64,000 nt of DNA from the NCBI RefSeq assembly GCF_021290925.1, contig NZ_JAJSLX010000002.1, forward strand, positions 833,001 to 897,000. The letters run 5' to 3'. The notes below the pieces were generated by a model. That model saw nothing but the letters and a program-made list of their open reading frames with translations, had not been told where the DNA came from and searched no databases. Origin of the DNA: Sessilibacter corallicola. GTDB lineage: Bacteria > Pseudomonadota > Gammaproteobacteria > Pseudomonadales > Cellvibrionaceae. Position 1 is the stretch's first letter. The number at the start of each line of letters is the position of its first letter. Below are positions 28,135 through 37,143 of the stretch, in pieces. A program made the translations under genes and the position numbers.

Positions 28135-28159
28135 AAGGATTGATGCAATTCTTGCTGCC

Positions 28160-31108
28160 TTACATTCGGTAGCTAACCCCAAAGGTAATTCGGCGATCAG
28201 TTAAGCCTTGGAAACACAATAATGAACCCGAGTTAACACAGTTTTGCTCGGTTTCTTCTTCGGTAATGTTAACCGCCTCTAAGCCAATATTAAATTTTTC
28301 ATTAATGTCATAACTGATGCTGGCGTTGAGTTGTCCTCTTTCTTCCTGAACGACCGGGAATCCAAAGGGCCGACTCTGAGTGCTGCCAAAATCATTGGAT
28401 CGGTGTTCGTCTCGCCATGTATAACGTAAGCGAGCAGAAAGTCCGTACTTTTCATAATAAACCGTTAAGTTGTAAGCGGTTTCGGACAAATCTACGAGAG
28501 GCGCTTCAAAAGTTACGGTGTCTATTGCACCCAATGAATTAAAGATCGTTTGTGCTCGCGAGGTTGCTTGGAAAAATTCATCGCCGCCACTGCGACTGAA
28601 TTCCTGCTCGGTTAAATTAGCAATAAACCCAAAGCCCGATGCCCAACCCAATTGTTCTTCAAACTGACCCAGGTCATATTGGAAAGTAATTTCGTAACCT
28701 TTCTGGGTGGTTTCTGCCGAGCCGTTAACCACTTGTGAGGTTGGAACGCACACTCCGGGCGGTGTGCCTGGTGGTGCGAAAACATTCGGATCGGCAATGG
28801 GATTAAAAATACCGCCGTCTTCACAGGGATCTGTTGTGTCTCGGAAACCGTTTGCGTCTTCAACCGGATCTGAATCCTGTACCGTGAACACACCTTCGCG
28901 CTCTTTATGGAAATAACCAATACTGATTACACTGGCAGGAGCAAAATACCAGTCTGCGGATATATCAAACGATTCAACTTCTTCGGGCACTAAGCCTGGA
29001 TTACCTAAGCTAACGGCAGGGTTTGGACTGGTGCTAAAAGAAAATGCGGTCGATAGATCGTTGAAATCTGGCCGTCTAATGTCTTCTCCCCAACCGGCAC
29101 GTAGCAATACATTTTCAGTAACATCCACTAATAAATTAAGTCGTGGAAGAAGAAAATCGTAGTCTGCACTTGACGATGTTGGTGTCGCAACGCCGTCGAG
29201 AACTGCGTTACCGCGCGAATTAATTTCGGTATCGACATAACGTAAACCGAAATTACCGCGCACTACGTCGTAATCAAAATTAGCTTGGGCGTAAAACGCA
29301 TCAGTTTCTTCGGTAACATCAAAAAATGCTCCGGTACTTGATGACGGAGAATCAATACCTCCGCGCGTTGATCCTGTTGTTGCCTGGTGAGCAAGAATGG
29401 CGGCGTTTAAAGTTTCTAATACTGCGTCCTGATTAGAAATTACTTGTGATGGATCGATAGTAAGAAAATCAGGGAAAAATAAATCTCTGCCGTCGGCTTC
29501 ATCAAAGTTATCCGGTCCGGCGGTTAAAAGGCTTGCAAAAGTATCACCCGATGGCGAGTCATCCAAGCTGCGTAATCCAAGATTGGATCGCACTTGGTCT
29601 TGCAGGCTTGTGGTTTCGTTGTAACGATAACCAACGTCGATTGATCGAATACCTTTCCAGTCTAGGTAATATGATAAATCAATGCGGAAAGCGTCTTCGG
29701 TATTTTCGGCAATATCGCGTCGTACATTAACATCGCGCAAACGATAATTTGCTGGATCAAGCAATTGCGCTGTGGTTGGTGCATTCGCTTCGCTCTCGGC
29801 AATACCAAACGTGAGTGATCCACCGGTAAGGTCAAACTCAATAGGGGTTGCGTTTTCGTTATCGTCGCCGATGGGTGTGTTCGGATTGATAAAGTTGAGC
29901 GTGGTATTAATGCTGGGTGTGCGAGTATCGGAAGTTGATGTCGACGCTTCTACGCGTAATTTTAATGTTTCATTTTCCCATTCGCCGCCGAAACGGAAAA
30001 TTTCACTTTCAGTATTTCGCGAATTGGTGTCGCCGGATAAACGTAAATTAGGGTCGAAGCGATCGTCAACTTGCGCTGGAATAATTCCGCGAACCGCAGC
30101 GGCAATACTGCCTAAATCTTGTGATCCGTTGATGCCTTGAAGAGAACCAAAATCGACAGTTTCAAATTCTGTAATATTTGCCGCGAATCGTTGAGTGCTG
30201 ATTCCCGAGGTTTGAACTCGTGAACTTTCTTCATTGCGCTCTTGATCATTTAACACTGCATCAAAATACAGTTTTAAATTATCGTTGGCTTGCCATTCGA
30301 AAGCACCGGCGAAGTTAGTGGTTTCAAATTCAAAGTCATCGTAATCCTGCACAAAAAATTGAGCGGGAAGAAAATCAAAATCGGCGCTGGCGCTTTCGCC
30401 TGCGGCCACAAAATTATCGCGGTCTGCGCGAGGTCGGAACGCGTTGGCGTCTTGCTCGGAATAGCTCGCGCTGATGACTGCGCCAAAGTCGCCGTACTCG
30501 GTTTCCCAAACATTACCAAAGGTGCCGGAGTAGCGCGGTGAGGTGCCGCCGTCTTCTGACAAGCTGCTTTGTTCGCCTTGAACTCGTGCGGCAACCAGTG
30601 GCTCATCAAGATCCAACGGACGAATGGTTTTTAAATTAATGGTTCCGCCGACAGAGCCTTCAATGGTTTTGGCTTCTGGCGATTTAACGACTTCTACACT
30701 AGCAATAATTGCCGCAGAAACGTCTTCGAAACTGATGCCACTGCGCCCGGTGCCAGAACCAACTGTAGAGACACCGTTAATTTCGGTGCGATTGGAGCTG
30801 GTTCCGCGAATTTGAACACCGGTGCCGACACCGGCTGTTCGAGTAATTTGTATGCCGGTTACGTTTTCAAGCACCTCGGCAAGATTTTGATCGGGAAGTT
30901 TACCGATATCTTCGGCTTTAATTACTTCGACCAAACTCGCCGCGTCGCGTTTTTGGTCAAGCGCACTTTGAAGGGAGTCTCGGATGCTGCTAGCAGTAAC
31001 GACAACTTCTTCAAGCAATTTTTCTTCTTCTTGTGCAACTGTATTCCAGCTGATCAGAAATAGAGGACAGCAAGCGAGTGCTAGCTTGGTATAGCGAGAT
31101 TTACTCAT
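28160..31108 (-). CDS. TonB-dependent receptor, probable alginate-oligomer uptake
   Basis: The 982-residue outer-membrane receptor has a signal peptide (about 1-26, ending NTVAQ), a TonB-box-like EEVVVTASS, and a plug domain with DIGKLPDQNLAEVLENVTGIQITR and GTSSNRTEINGV. A long beta-barrel follows, ending LTDRRITFGVSYRM. This subfamily typically imports plant or algal oligosaccharides. The start MSKSRYTK is set by AGGGAG seven bases upstream. It is divergent from a GntR-type regulator and next to alginate lyases, and TTACCAATTT/AAATTGGTAA half-sites lie just upstream, so control by that regulator is likely. Confidence 0.9.
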   Translation of the reverse strand: MSKSRYTKLALACCPLFLISWNTVAQEEEKLLEEVVVTASSIRDSLQSALDQKRDAASLVEVIKAEDIGKLPDQNLAEVLENVTGIQITRTAGVGTGVQIRGTSSNRTEINGVSTVGSGTGRSGISFEDVSAAIIASVEVVKSPEAKTIEGSVGGTINLKTIRPLDLDEPLVAARVQGEQSSLSEDGGTSPRYSGTFGNVWETEYGDFGAVISASYSEQDANAFRPRADRDNFVAAGESASADFDFLPAQFFVQDYDDFEFETTNFAGAFEWQANDNLKLYFDAVLNDQERNEESSRVQTSGISTQRFAANITEFETVDFGSLQGINGSQDLGSIAAAVRGIIPAQVDDRFDPNLRLSGDTNSRNTESEIFRFGGEWENETLKLRVEASTSTSDTRTPSINTTLNFINPNTPIGDDNENATPIEFDLTGGSLTFGIAESEANAPTTAQLLDPANYRLRDVNVRRDIAENTEDAFRIDLSYYLDWKGIRSIDVGYRYNETTSLQDQVRSNLGLRSLDDSPSGDTFASLLTAGPDNFDEADGRDLFFPDFLTIDPSQVISNQDAVLETLNAAILAHQATTGSTRGGIDSPSSSTGAFFDVTEETDAFYAQANFDYDVVRGNFGLRYVDTEINSRGNAVLDGVATPTSSSADYDFLLPRLNLLVDVTENVLLRAGWGEDIRRPDFNDLSTAFSFSTSPNPAVSLGNPGLVPEEVESFDISADWYFAPASVISIGYFHKEREGVFTVQDSDPVEDANGFRDTTDPCEDGGIFNPIADPNVFAPPGTPPGVCVPTSQVVNGSAETTQKGYEITFQYDLGQFEEQLGWASGFGFIANLTEQEFSRSGGDEFFQATSRAQTIFNSLGAIDTVTFEAPLVDLSETAYNLTVYYEKYGLSARLRYTWRDEHRSNDFGSTQSRPFGFPVVQEERGQLNASISYDINEKFNIGLEAVNITEEETEQNCVNSGSLLCFQGLTDRRITFGVSYRM

Positions 31109-31154
31109 TAGATGCTCCCTTGAATAAATTATTATCAGAGCGGTTTTGTATGTG

Positions 31155-31191
31155 TTTACCAATTTTATTTTTATGGTAGTCAAATTGGTAA
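31155..31191 (-). promoter_or_regulatory. Paired operator half-sites before the TonB receptor gene
   Basis: TTTACCAATTTT and AAATTGGTAA are inverted half-sites about 15 bases apart, located 47-83 bases upstream of the receptor start. They match the arms of the perfect palindrome at 31410-31426, so they probably bind the same regulator. Confidence 0.55.
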
Positions 31192-31409
31192 GTATTTGTA
31201 GCGCAAAGTGATTCTCGCGCTTGATAAATCGCCTGTCAACTCGATTATGTTCGAAAAGCGTTCAAAAAACAGGATGGTTTGTTTTGGTTTATGTGATTAA
31301 AGCTATAAAAAACAAGTAATTAAGTCGTTATTTATCATTTATTTTTTAATAGTTATTGACGCAAAATAAATTACGAATAGCGCCGATTTAGGGTCTTTTT
31401 AGTCAATTA

Positions 31410-31426
31410 AATTGGTAATACCAATT
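31410..31426. promoter_or_regulatory. Palindromic GntR/FadR-type operator
   Basis: AATTGGTAATACCAATT is a perfect 17-base palindrome around one central base. It closely resembles known UxuR/ExuR-type operators (TTGGTATACCAA core) of FadR-subfamily regulators. It lies in the divergent region between the receptor and regulator genes. Confidence 0.7.
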
Positions 31427-31690
31427 AGGTTTTGATGTTTTTTCTGCTCTTTTTGAGTGTTTTTGGACCATTGATCTCACTGAGTGATCTTACTGTAGGT
31501 TGTGTTGAATGAGCGATTGGTTGTTAGCTGATCACAGTTATTGGTAAGCAATGCAATGCGTGTTTTATTGGGTTTTTGATGTGCTCATTGAGAGGGTTGT
31601 TGTATGGAAAAGGCAAAAGAGAGGGTTAAAATTTGGTTTTAACGGTAAGTGAGAGAATAAGTCTTACGGTTTTTAAGAACCTTAGCTCTG

Positions 31691-31706
31691 TATTGTCTTA
31701 CCAATA
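31691..31706 (+). promoter_or_regulatory. Imperfect operator before the GntR-type gene
   Basis: TATTGTCTTACCAATA is a near-palindrome lacking one G relative to the full operator, 68 bases before the regulator start. This suggests autoregulation. Another TTGGTAA half-site lies at 31541-31547. Confidence 0.5.
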
Positions 31707-31773
31707 ATTCGGTGTATTATGATGAATACGTTAATCTCGACATCATTAGGTCGCACAAATTCAGGATTGAGAC

Positions 31774-32550
31774 ATGGGTGAAAAGCGGTTGTACCGACAG
31801 GTTGTGGAAAAAATGTCGGCGTTAATTAATTCAGGCGAATTTCCCGCAGGATCTCGTCTTCCGCCTGAGCGAGAACTCGCCGAACGTTTTGGCGTCAGTC
31901 GTCCTACCATTCGCGAAGCCATCATTGCGTTAGAAGCCAATGAAAGAGTGGAAGTGAAAACTGGTTCGGGAATTTACGTCACCGATAAAAAGCAGCCCAG
32001 AGATATCAGCTCTCGGCTGAGTGCATTTGAGTTGCTGGAGGCCAGAGTGTTGGTGGAAGGCGAGGTTGCTGCGCTGGCGGCGTCGATGATTTCAGCGGAA
32101 CAAATTGCTGCACTTAAAGATGTTTTGGTCGATATGGAAAATGAAAATAAAGAGCGCGAATTTGGCTCCGATGACGCCGACCGAAGATTTCACGCTATTA
32201 TTTCTGAGGCCACTAATAATCAAGTGCTTTCCTGGATGGTTGAGAATTTGTGGGCCGCTCAAGAAGAGCAGCGCAATATCAAGCAGGCGCATTTATCGCT
32301 TTGTCAGGAAAATCCCATACAGCGGTTAAAAGAACACCGGGCGATAGTTGAGGCGCTCGAAGCGGGTGATTCTCACGAAGCAAGAATGGCGATGCGTCAG
32401 CATTTTGCGCGCGGTATTGAAGCTCTTCACAATGCCGCTGAGGCCGAAGCGGTGGCAGCGGTTCGTCGTCAGTTATCTGAAACCCGAGAGCGTTTTTCGT
32501 CAGACCGTTTGGTCAATGTTGATCAAGGTGGAACGATAGAATCGTTGTAA
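31774..32550 (+). CDS. FadR/GntR-family transcriptional regulator of the alginate locus
   Basis: The 258-residue protein has an N-terminal winged helix (about 1-75) with the GntR signature RLPPERELAERFGVSRPTIREAIIALEA. A C-terminal FCD ligand-binding domain (about 95-225) contains the DRRFHAIISEATNN and EHRAIVEALEAGD helices, whose Asp/His residues usually bind a metal. FadR-subfamily members such as UxuR and ExuR respond to sugar acids. Placement between the TonB receptor and lyase genes, with UxuR-like palindromes around it, supports a role as repressor relieved by DEH or KDG. Which ligand is inference. Confidence 0.88.
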   Translation: MGEKRLYRQVVEKMSALINSGEFPAGSRLPPERELAERFGVSRPTIREAIIALEANERVEVKTGSGIYVTDKKQPRDISSRLSAFELLEARVLVEGEVAALAASMISAEQIAALKDVLVDMENENKEREFGSDDADRRFHAIISEATNNQVLSWMVENLWAAQEEQRNIKQAHLSLCQENPIQRLKEHRAIVEALEAGDSHEARMAMRQHFARGIEALHNAAEAEAVAAVRRQLSETRERFSSDRLVNVDQGGTIESL

Positions 32551-32615
32551 ATCTCGGCTTTTATTGTTCGTTTCTTCTGGCGCAAGCATTATGGGTTGAG
32601 GTTAGTACCGTTGAG

Positions 32616-32640
32616 AGGCTCTGAAAATTCTTCAGAGCCT
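32616..32640 (+). terminator. Terminator of the GntR-type gene
   Basis: AGGCTCTGAA pairs perfectly with TTCAGAGCCT over a five-base loop, about 65 bases after the stop. The T-run is delayed (TGTCATGTTTTT), so strength is uncertain. Confidence 0.65.
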
Positions 32641-32832
32641 TGTCATGTTTTTCCTTCCACTGTTTTCCTTCCTATTTTTTACTGTTTTCTCTGTTTTTCT
32701 TCGCTTCTTTCTCTGTGCTTCTTTCTCTATGCCTCTTTGTTCATTGGCTTACGCATTTTTGGCATTTGCCGGCGTTGTTTCCTATTTTTAATGCCAGTAT
32801 TGGGTATAAAAGCGGCATTGTACGTTGATTTA

Positions 32833-32863
32833 TTGGTTTTTAACCAAATTGGTAATACAATTT
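32833..32863 (+). promoter_or_regulatory. Operator cluster before the PL6 lyase gene
   Basis: TTGGTTTTTAACCAA is a palindrome that overlaps AAATTGGTAATACAATTT, a one-base-deleted version of the 31410 operator. They lie 35-65 bases before the TATAAT hexamer, a position that fits control of the lyase operon by the GntR-type protein. Confidence 0.6.
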
Positions 32864-33018
32864 AAAGATAAAAATTAAGACCAATTTTGTTGACAGTATA
32901 ATCTTGAGCGGTTTATAGTGCCTTTCAATCGTCGCTCATAGGCACTTGGAAAAGATAATTCTGGTCGTTCAGCGTGATTGAGCGTTATGTCTAATATGAG
33001 TCTCCTGATTGCGACTCA

Positions 33019-33037
33019 GTTGCTACTTGGTAGCAAC
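33019..33037 (+). repeat. Perfect hairpin in the PL6 leader
   Basis: GTTGCTAC and GTAGCAAC pair perfectly over a three-base TTG loop, 65 bases before the start codon. No T-run follows, so it may be an mRNA structure or a protein site. Confidence 0.5.
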
Positions 33038-33101
33038 AAGCTGGGTGCAACATAAAAGAAACAAAAATAAAAATAATGACGTCAGCGGAACAATTAATTT
33101 C

Positions 33102-35354
33102 ATGGATATTTTCAGAAAAATAATCATTCCTGTCGTACTCACCTTGGTGATCTCCAATGTGGCTGTGGCGGCGGAATACGTTGTAAAAAATAAAAGCGAT
33201 TATCACAGTCGTGCCCAAGGCTTAGCGCCTGGCGATACATTAATTTTGGCAGACGGTGTTTGGAATGATTTTGAAATCGTTTTTGAAGGCTACGGAACGG
33301 CAGAACAACCAATTACCTTGAAAGCACAAAACAAAGGCAGTGTTTTTATTACCGGGAAATCGAATTTAAAGTTGACCGGTGAATACCTGGTTGTTTCAGG
33401 CTTAATTTTTAAAGACGGGTATACGCCAACCGATTCCGTTATTTCTTTCAGAAAGAGTAAAATCCAGTTAGCCAATTATTCTCGAGTAACAGAAGTTGTC
33501 ATCGACAGCTTTAATAATCCAGAGCGTTTTGAACAAGATTATTGGGTGGCAATCTATGGTAAACACAATCGCTTTGATCACAATCACCTTGAGGGTAAAC
33601 GCAATAAAGGTGTGACCTTAGCGGTACGACTAGACTCAGAAGCCAGTCGAGAAAATTACCATCGTATTGATCATAATTATTTTGGTCCAAGACCCATCTT
33701 GGGTTCCAATGGTGGTGAAACGCTGAGAATTGGCACCAGTCATTATTCTCGCAGTAACTCGTTCACCACGGTTGAAAATAATTATTTTGATCGGTGCGAC
33801 GGTGAATTAGAAATTATTTCTAACAAATCCGGCAGTAACGTATTTCGAGGAAACGTGTTCTATCAATCAAGAGGTACGCTAACGCTTCGTCACGGCCACG
33901 ATAATCTTCTCGAAAACAACGTGTTTTTCGGCAACAACGCCGATCATACCGGCGGTATTCGGGTGATTAACAAGCGCCAAACGGTTCGAAACAACTATTT
34001 AGAAGGGCTTGCCGGGTACCGTTTTGGTGGCGCACTTGTGGTGATGAATGGTGTGCCTAATTCACCAATAAACCGCTACGACCGTGTTGAAGATTCTATT
34101 ATTGAAAACAACACCTTAATTAACAGTGATCACGTGCAATTGGCTGCAGGTAGTGACTCTGAACGAAGCGCGGTTCCTGTTCGTACTCAATTTAACAATA
34201 ACCTTTTTTATCACAAAGATAAGAAAAACACGTTTACTGTGTACGATGATATCAGTGGCATCAGTTTTAATAATAACCTAGTGCACAAGGTTAAAGATTT
34301 TCAGATAAAAGAAGGTTTTGAGAGTAAAAACGTAAAAATAAAACGCGCTAAAAACAGGCTTTTTTACCCAACTAAGAAATCTTTCTCTGATGTGGGTGTG
34401 GCGCGAACACTGGATCCTATCGCGAAAAATAAAACAGGTGTGTCTTGGTATGCCAAGACAGAAGCCTCGGAAACTTTCTCAACCGGTAAGACAATTCATG
34501 TTACTCCAGGCGCGGGAGAATTTGAGCGTGCCGTTGCCAACGCTCAAACGGGAGACAGTATTTATTTATCACCTGGAAATTATTTGGTTAATAAATTTCT
34601 AACCGTTGATAAACCATTAACTGTTATTGGTAACGGTAAGGTAACGGTCGAGTTTGCGCGATCCACTCTGTTTGAAATTGTTAACGGTGGCAGCTTGTAT
34701 CTGAAAGGTTTGTCGATAACGGGTAAGAACTCTCCTGATTACGTTGGTAATTCGGTGATTCGAACCAGTCGTTATTCCATGTTGAATAACTACCAGATAA
34801 AAATTGAAGACTGTGAGGTGTCTGACTTAGACGTCAATCGCTTTTTCAATTTTTTGAGTGTTTCCAAAAGCACTATGGCCGATAACATTGAGATTATTAA
34901 TTCTAATTTTCGCAATGTCAGTGGGTCAATTTTAAAGCTGGATAAAGAGTCTGACGATTTTGGAATTTATAACGCTGAATACGTCACTATCTCTGGCTCA
35001 AGCTTCGAAAATATTCAGGGATCACTGGTTGATTTTTATCGTGGTGGCACTGACGAAAGCACCTTTGGTCCGCATTTTTCGTTAACAAATTCTGTGTTAA
35101 ACCGTGTTGGCTTGGGTAGCCGAAATAAGTCTCAAGCCTCTATTTATTTGCACGGTGTTCAAGTGTCGACCCTACAAAATAATCGCTTTATCAACAGTAG
35201 TCCCATTAAGGTTAACCACACTGTTGGCGATCCAAAAACTCATATTGTTGATAACTCGTTCTCTAATACGCCGTTGCCCGCGGTTGTTGAGTTTCACTTT
35301 AGCGACAAAGAACATACCGCTTTAATCGAAAATAATACCAGTAATGATGGCTAG
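33102..35354 (+). CDS. Alginate lyase, polysaccharide lyase family 6
   Basis: The 750-residue secreted enzyme has a Sec signal peptide (about 1-22). The N-terminal parallel beta-helix of the chondroitinase-B type follows (about 25-390), and a second beta-helix lies at about 410-745, the two-helix layout of AlyGC-like PL6 enzymes. Lys242 in ISNKSG and Arg263 in LTLRHG, 21 residues apart, match the catalytic Lys/Arg pair. It cleaves alginate by beta-elimination to unsaturated oligomers or monomers. The start at MDIFRKI is chosen for the signal peptide; the Shine-Dalgarno is weak. First gene of the lyase operon. Confidence 0.93.
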   Translation: MDIFRKIIIPVVLTLVISNVAVAAEYVVKNKSDYHSRAQGLAPGDTLILADGVWNDFEIVFEGYGTAEQPITLKAQNKGSVFITGKSNLKLTGEYLVVSGLIFKDGYTPTDSVISFRKSKIQLANYSRVTEVVIDSFNNPERFEQDYWVAIYGKHNRFDHNHLEGKRNKGVTLAVRLDSEASRENYHRIDHNYFGPRPILGSNGGETLRIGTSHYSRSNSFTTVENNYFDRCDGELEIISNKSGSNVFRGNVFYQSRGTLTLRHGHDNLLENNVFFGNNADHTGGIRVINKRQTVRNNYLEGLAGYRFGGALVVMNGVPNSPINRYDRVEDSIIENNTLINSDHVQLAAGSDSERSAVPVRTQFNNNLFYHKDKKNTFTVYDDISGISFNNNLVHKVKDFQIKEGFESKNVKIKRAKNRLFYPTKKSFSDVGVARTLDPIAKNKTGVSWYAKTEASETFSTGKTIHVTPGAGEFERAVANAQTGDSIYLSPGNYLVNKFLTVDKPLTVIGNGKVTVEFARSTLFEIVNGGSLYLKGLSITGKNSPDYVGNSVIRTSRYSMLNNYQIKIEDCEVSDLDVNRFFNFLSVSKSTMADNIEIINSNFRNVSGSILKLDKESDDFGIYNAEYVTISGSSFENIQGSLVDFYRGGTDESTFGPHFSLTNSVLNRVGLGSRNKSQASIYLHGVQVSTLQNNRFINSSPIKVNHTVGDPKTHIVDNSFSNTPLPAVVEFHFSDKEHTALIENNTSNDG

Positions 35355-35413
35355 GTTTGGTTGCTAACGACAATCGCTGATTCATCATCGAACATTAAAA
35401 ATTAGGAAAGATT

Positions 35414-35758
35414 ATGCAAAGCGCTCCGTTTTTATTTGGTAAAGAAATTAAACACGAAATGGTTGATGAAGGCATTACCCGTCAGATACTGGGATTCAAT
35501 AACCAAATTATGATGGTCAAAGTGTATTTTGAAGAAGGCAGTCAAGGTTACATTCACGATCATTTTCACTCTCAAGTGGCTTATGTAGAAAGAGGTGAAT
35601 TTGAAGTAACCGTTGGTAATGAAACGAAAACCTTAACCGCTGGTGATTGCTTTTTTATGGAGCCAAACATTGCCCACGGTGCCATTTGTAAGCAGTCAGG
35701 CGTATTAATTGATGTTTTTAGCCCCGTTAGAGAAGACTTTCTAAAAGGAGGCGAGTAG
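35414..35758 (+). CDS. kdgF: KdgF cupin, unsaturated uronate ring-opening enzyme
   Basis: This 114-residue single-domain cupin has metal ligands in HDHFHSQ (His48, His50, Gln54) and the later His in PNIAHGAI. It matches KdgF, which speeds linearisation of 4,5-unsaturated monouronates to 4-deoxy-L-erythro-5-hexoseulose uronate (DEH) or its pectin counterpart. It lies 60 bases after the PL6 gene. Its stop codon overlaps the GTG start of the transporter gene (TAGTG), so the two are probably translationally coupled. Confidence 0.92.
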   Translation: MQSAPFLFGKEIKHEMVDEGITRQILGFNNQIMMVKVYFEEGSQGYIHDHFHSQVAYVERGEFEVTVGNETKTLTAGDCFFMEPNIAHGAICKQSGVLIDVFSPVREDFLKGGE

Positions 35759-37101
35759 TGCAGCTTAGAAATTTGCGCTGGTGGGTCATTGCTCTTATTG
35801 CCCTGGCCACCGTTATTAATTACATCGACCGCCAATCATTGAATGTGCTTTGGCCTGAGATTGCGGTTGATCTTTATCCGGACAAAACCACCGATGAACG
35901 AAAGGAAATTTACGCCTTTATTTCCGTAGTATTTGTTTTTTCGTACGCCTTTGGCCAAGCAATTTTCGGAAGAATTTTTGATTGGGTTGGTACGCGTCTG
36001 GGCTTTGTGCTTTCGATTGGTATTTGGTCGATTGCTACCGCGCTTCATGCGTTTGCCCGAGGCATTATTACCTTCAGTATTTTCCGAGCAATTTTAGGTA
36101 TCGCAGAGGCAGGTAATTGGCCGGGAGCAACAAAAGGAAACGCTGAGTGGTTTCCCACGAAAGAGCGAGCACTAGCCCAGGGTATTTTTAATTCGGGTGC
36201 TGCTATTGGTGGAATTATTTCGATTCCACTAATTGCCTTTTTATCGGTTTATTTTAGCTGGAAAGCCATTTTCGTTTTAGTCGGCTTGGTCGGATTGTTG
36301 TGGTTAATTCCCTGGGTAATTTTGGTGAAAGCACCGCCTAAGACTCATCCGTGGATTACGGCAGAAGAACGAGAGTACATTCTCACGGGCCAAAAAAATG
36401 TCTCGGTTGATGAAAAAGGCAATGCCGACGAGGGCTACAACCCTTCAACCAAGGAAATGTTATCGCGTAAACAAAGTTGGGGCGTCATTATCGCTTCTGC
36501 GGCAATCGACCCAATCTGGTGGCTGTTTGTTTTCTGGATACCTATTTATCTCTCAGAAGTTTACGCGATGGACGTAAAAACCATCGGTATTTACGGCTGG
36601 GTGCCTTATATAGGAGCCATGTTGGGTGCCTGGTTTGGCGGATTGCTTGCTCAAAATTTATTAAAAATAGGGTGGAGTGTTGATCGGGCGAGAAAGCTGA
36701 CGATTACGCTTGGTTGTTTAATTATGTTGCCAACATTAATCGCTATGGCAAACCCAGGTGAGCCGGTTATCGCGGTAATACTTATGGCTGTTATTTTATT
36801 CGGTTTTCAAACCGCTATTGGCAACGTACAAACCCTGCCGAGCGATTTTTACGGCGGTGATACCGTTGGCACCTTAGCCGGTTTTGCGGGCATGGCAGCA
36901 AAATTAGGCGCTGCTGCTTTAACTTCTTTAGTGCCTTGGCTGACAGCCGGTGGTAATTACACACCGGCATTTGTCATTGGTGCGTCGCTCGCGGTAACGG
37001 CCATGGCAAGCATTTGGATTTTATGCCCCAACATCGGACCGCTTTCGCCAAAGCAGTCCTCTCGTGACGATGAACAATCTAAAAATACGGCCACAAGTTA
37101 G
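35758..37101 (+). CDS. MFS transporter for uronates (hexuronate/DEH transporter-like)
   Basis: The 447-residue inner-membrane protein has 12 predicted helices. It matches the anion:cation symporter branch (ExuT-like): ATVINYIDRQSLNVLWPEI in helix 1, FGRIFDWVGTRLGF as motif A, and GIAEAGNWPGATKGNAEWFP, a strong signature of hexuronate carriers. It probably moves DEH or short oligouronates into the cytosol with protons. The GTG start is preceded by AAAAGGAGG and overlaps the kdgF stop. Confidence 0.9.
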   Translation: MQLRNLRWWVIALIALATVINYIDRQSLNVLWPEIAVDLYPDKTTDERKEIYAFISVVFVFSYAFGQAIFGRIFDWVGTRLGFVLSIGIWSIATALHAFARGIITFSIFRAILGIAEAGNWPGATKGNAEWFPTKERALAQGIFNSGAAIGGIISIPLIAFLSVYFSWKAIFVLVGLVGLLWLIPWVILVKAPPKTHPWITAEEREYILTGQKNVSVDEKGNADEGYNPSTKEMLSRKQSWGVIIASAAIDPIWWLFVFWIPIYLSEVYAMDVKTIGIYGWVPYIGAMLGAWFGGLLAQNLLKIGWSVDRARKLTITLGCLIMLPTLIAMANPGEPVIAVILMAVILFGFQTAIGNVQTLPSDFYGGDTVGTLAGFAGMAAKLGAAALTSLVPWLTAGGNYTPAFVIGASLAVTAMASIWILCPNIGPLSPKQSSRDDEQSKNTATS

Positions 37102-37143
37102 TATCCATTTCATTAACGCTATAAAAGTAATCTAGAGGTACAA

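Larger units (their letters stand above)
27261..28159. other. Long AT-rich intergenic region
   Basis: About 900 bases with no gene seen. The part nearest the Cry-like gene (about 27300-27750) is extremely AT-rich, with many A and T runs, like regions bound by H-NS-type silencers. The part nearest the TonB receptor holds three hairpins, described separately. Confidence 0.5.
32551..33101. other. Intergenic leader region before the PL6 lyase
   Basis: About 550 bases holding the regulator terminator, a conspicuous pyrimidine-rich tract (about 32640-32740), an operator cluster (32833-32863), a TATAAT at 32897-32902 and a perfect hairpin at 33019-33037. Frames here do not resemble proteins. Confidence 0.5.
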
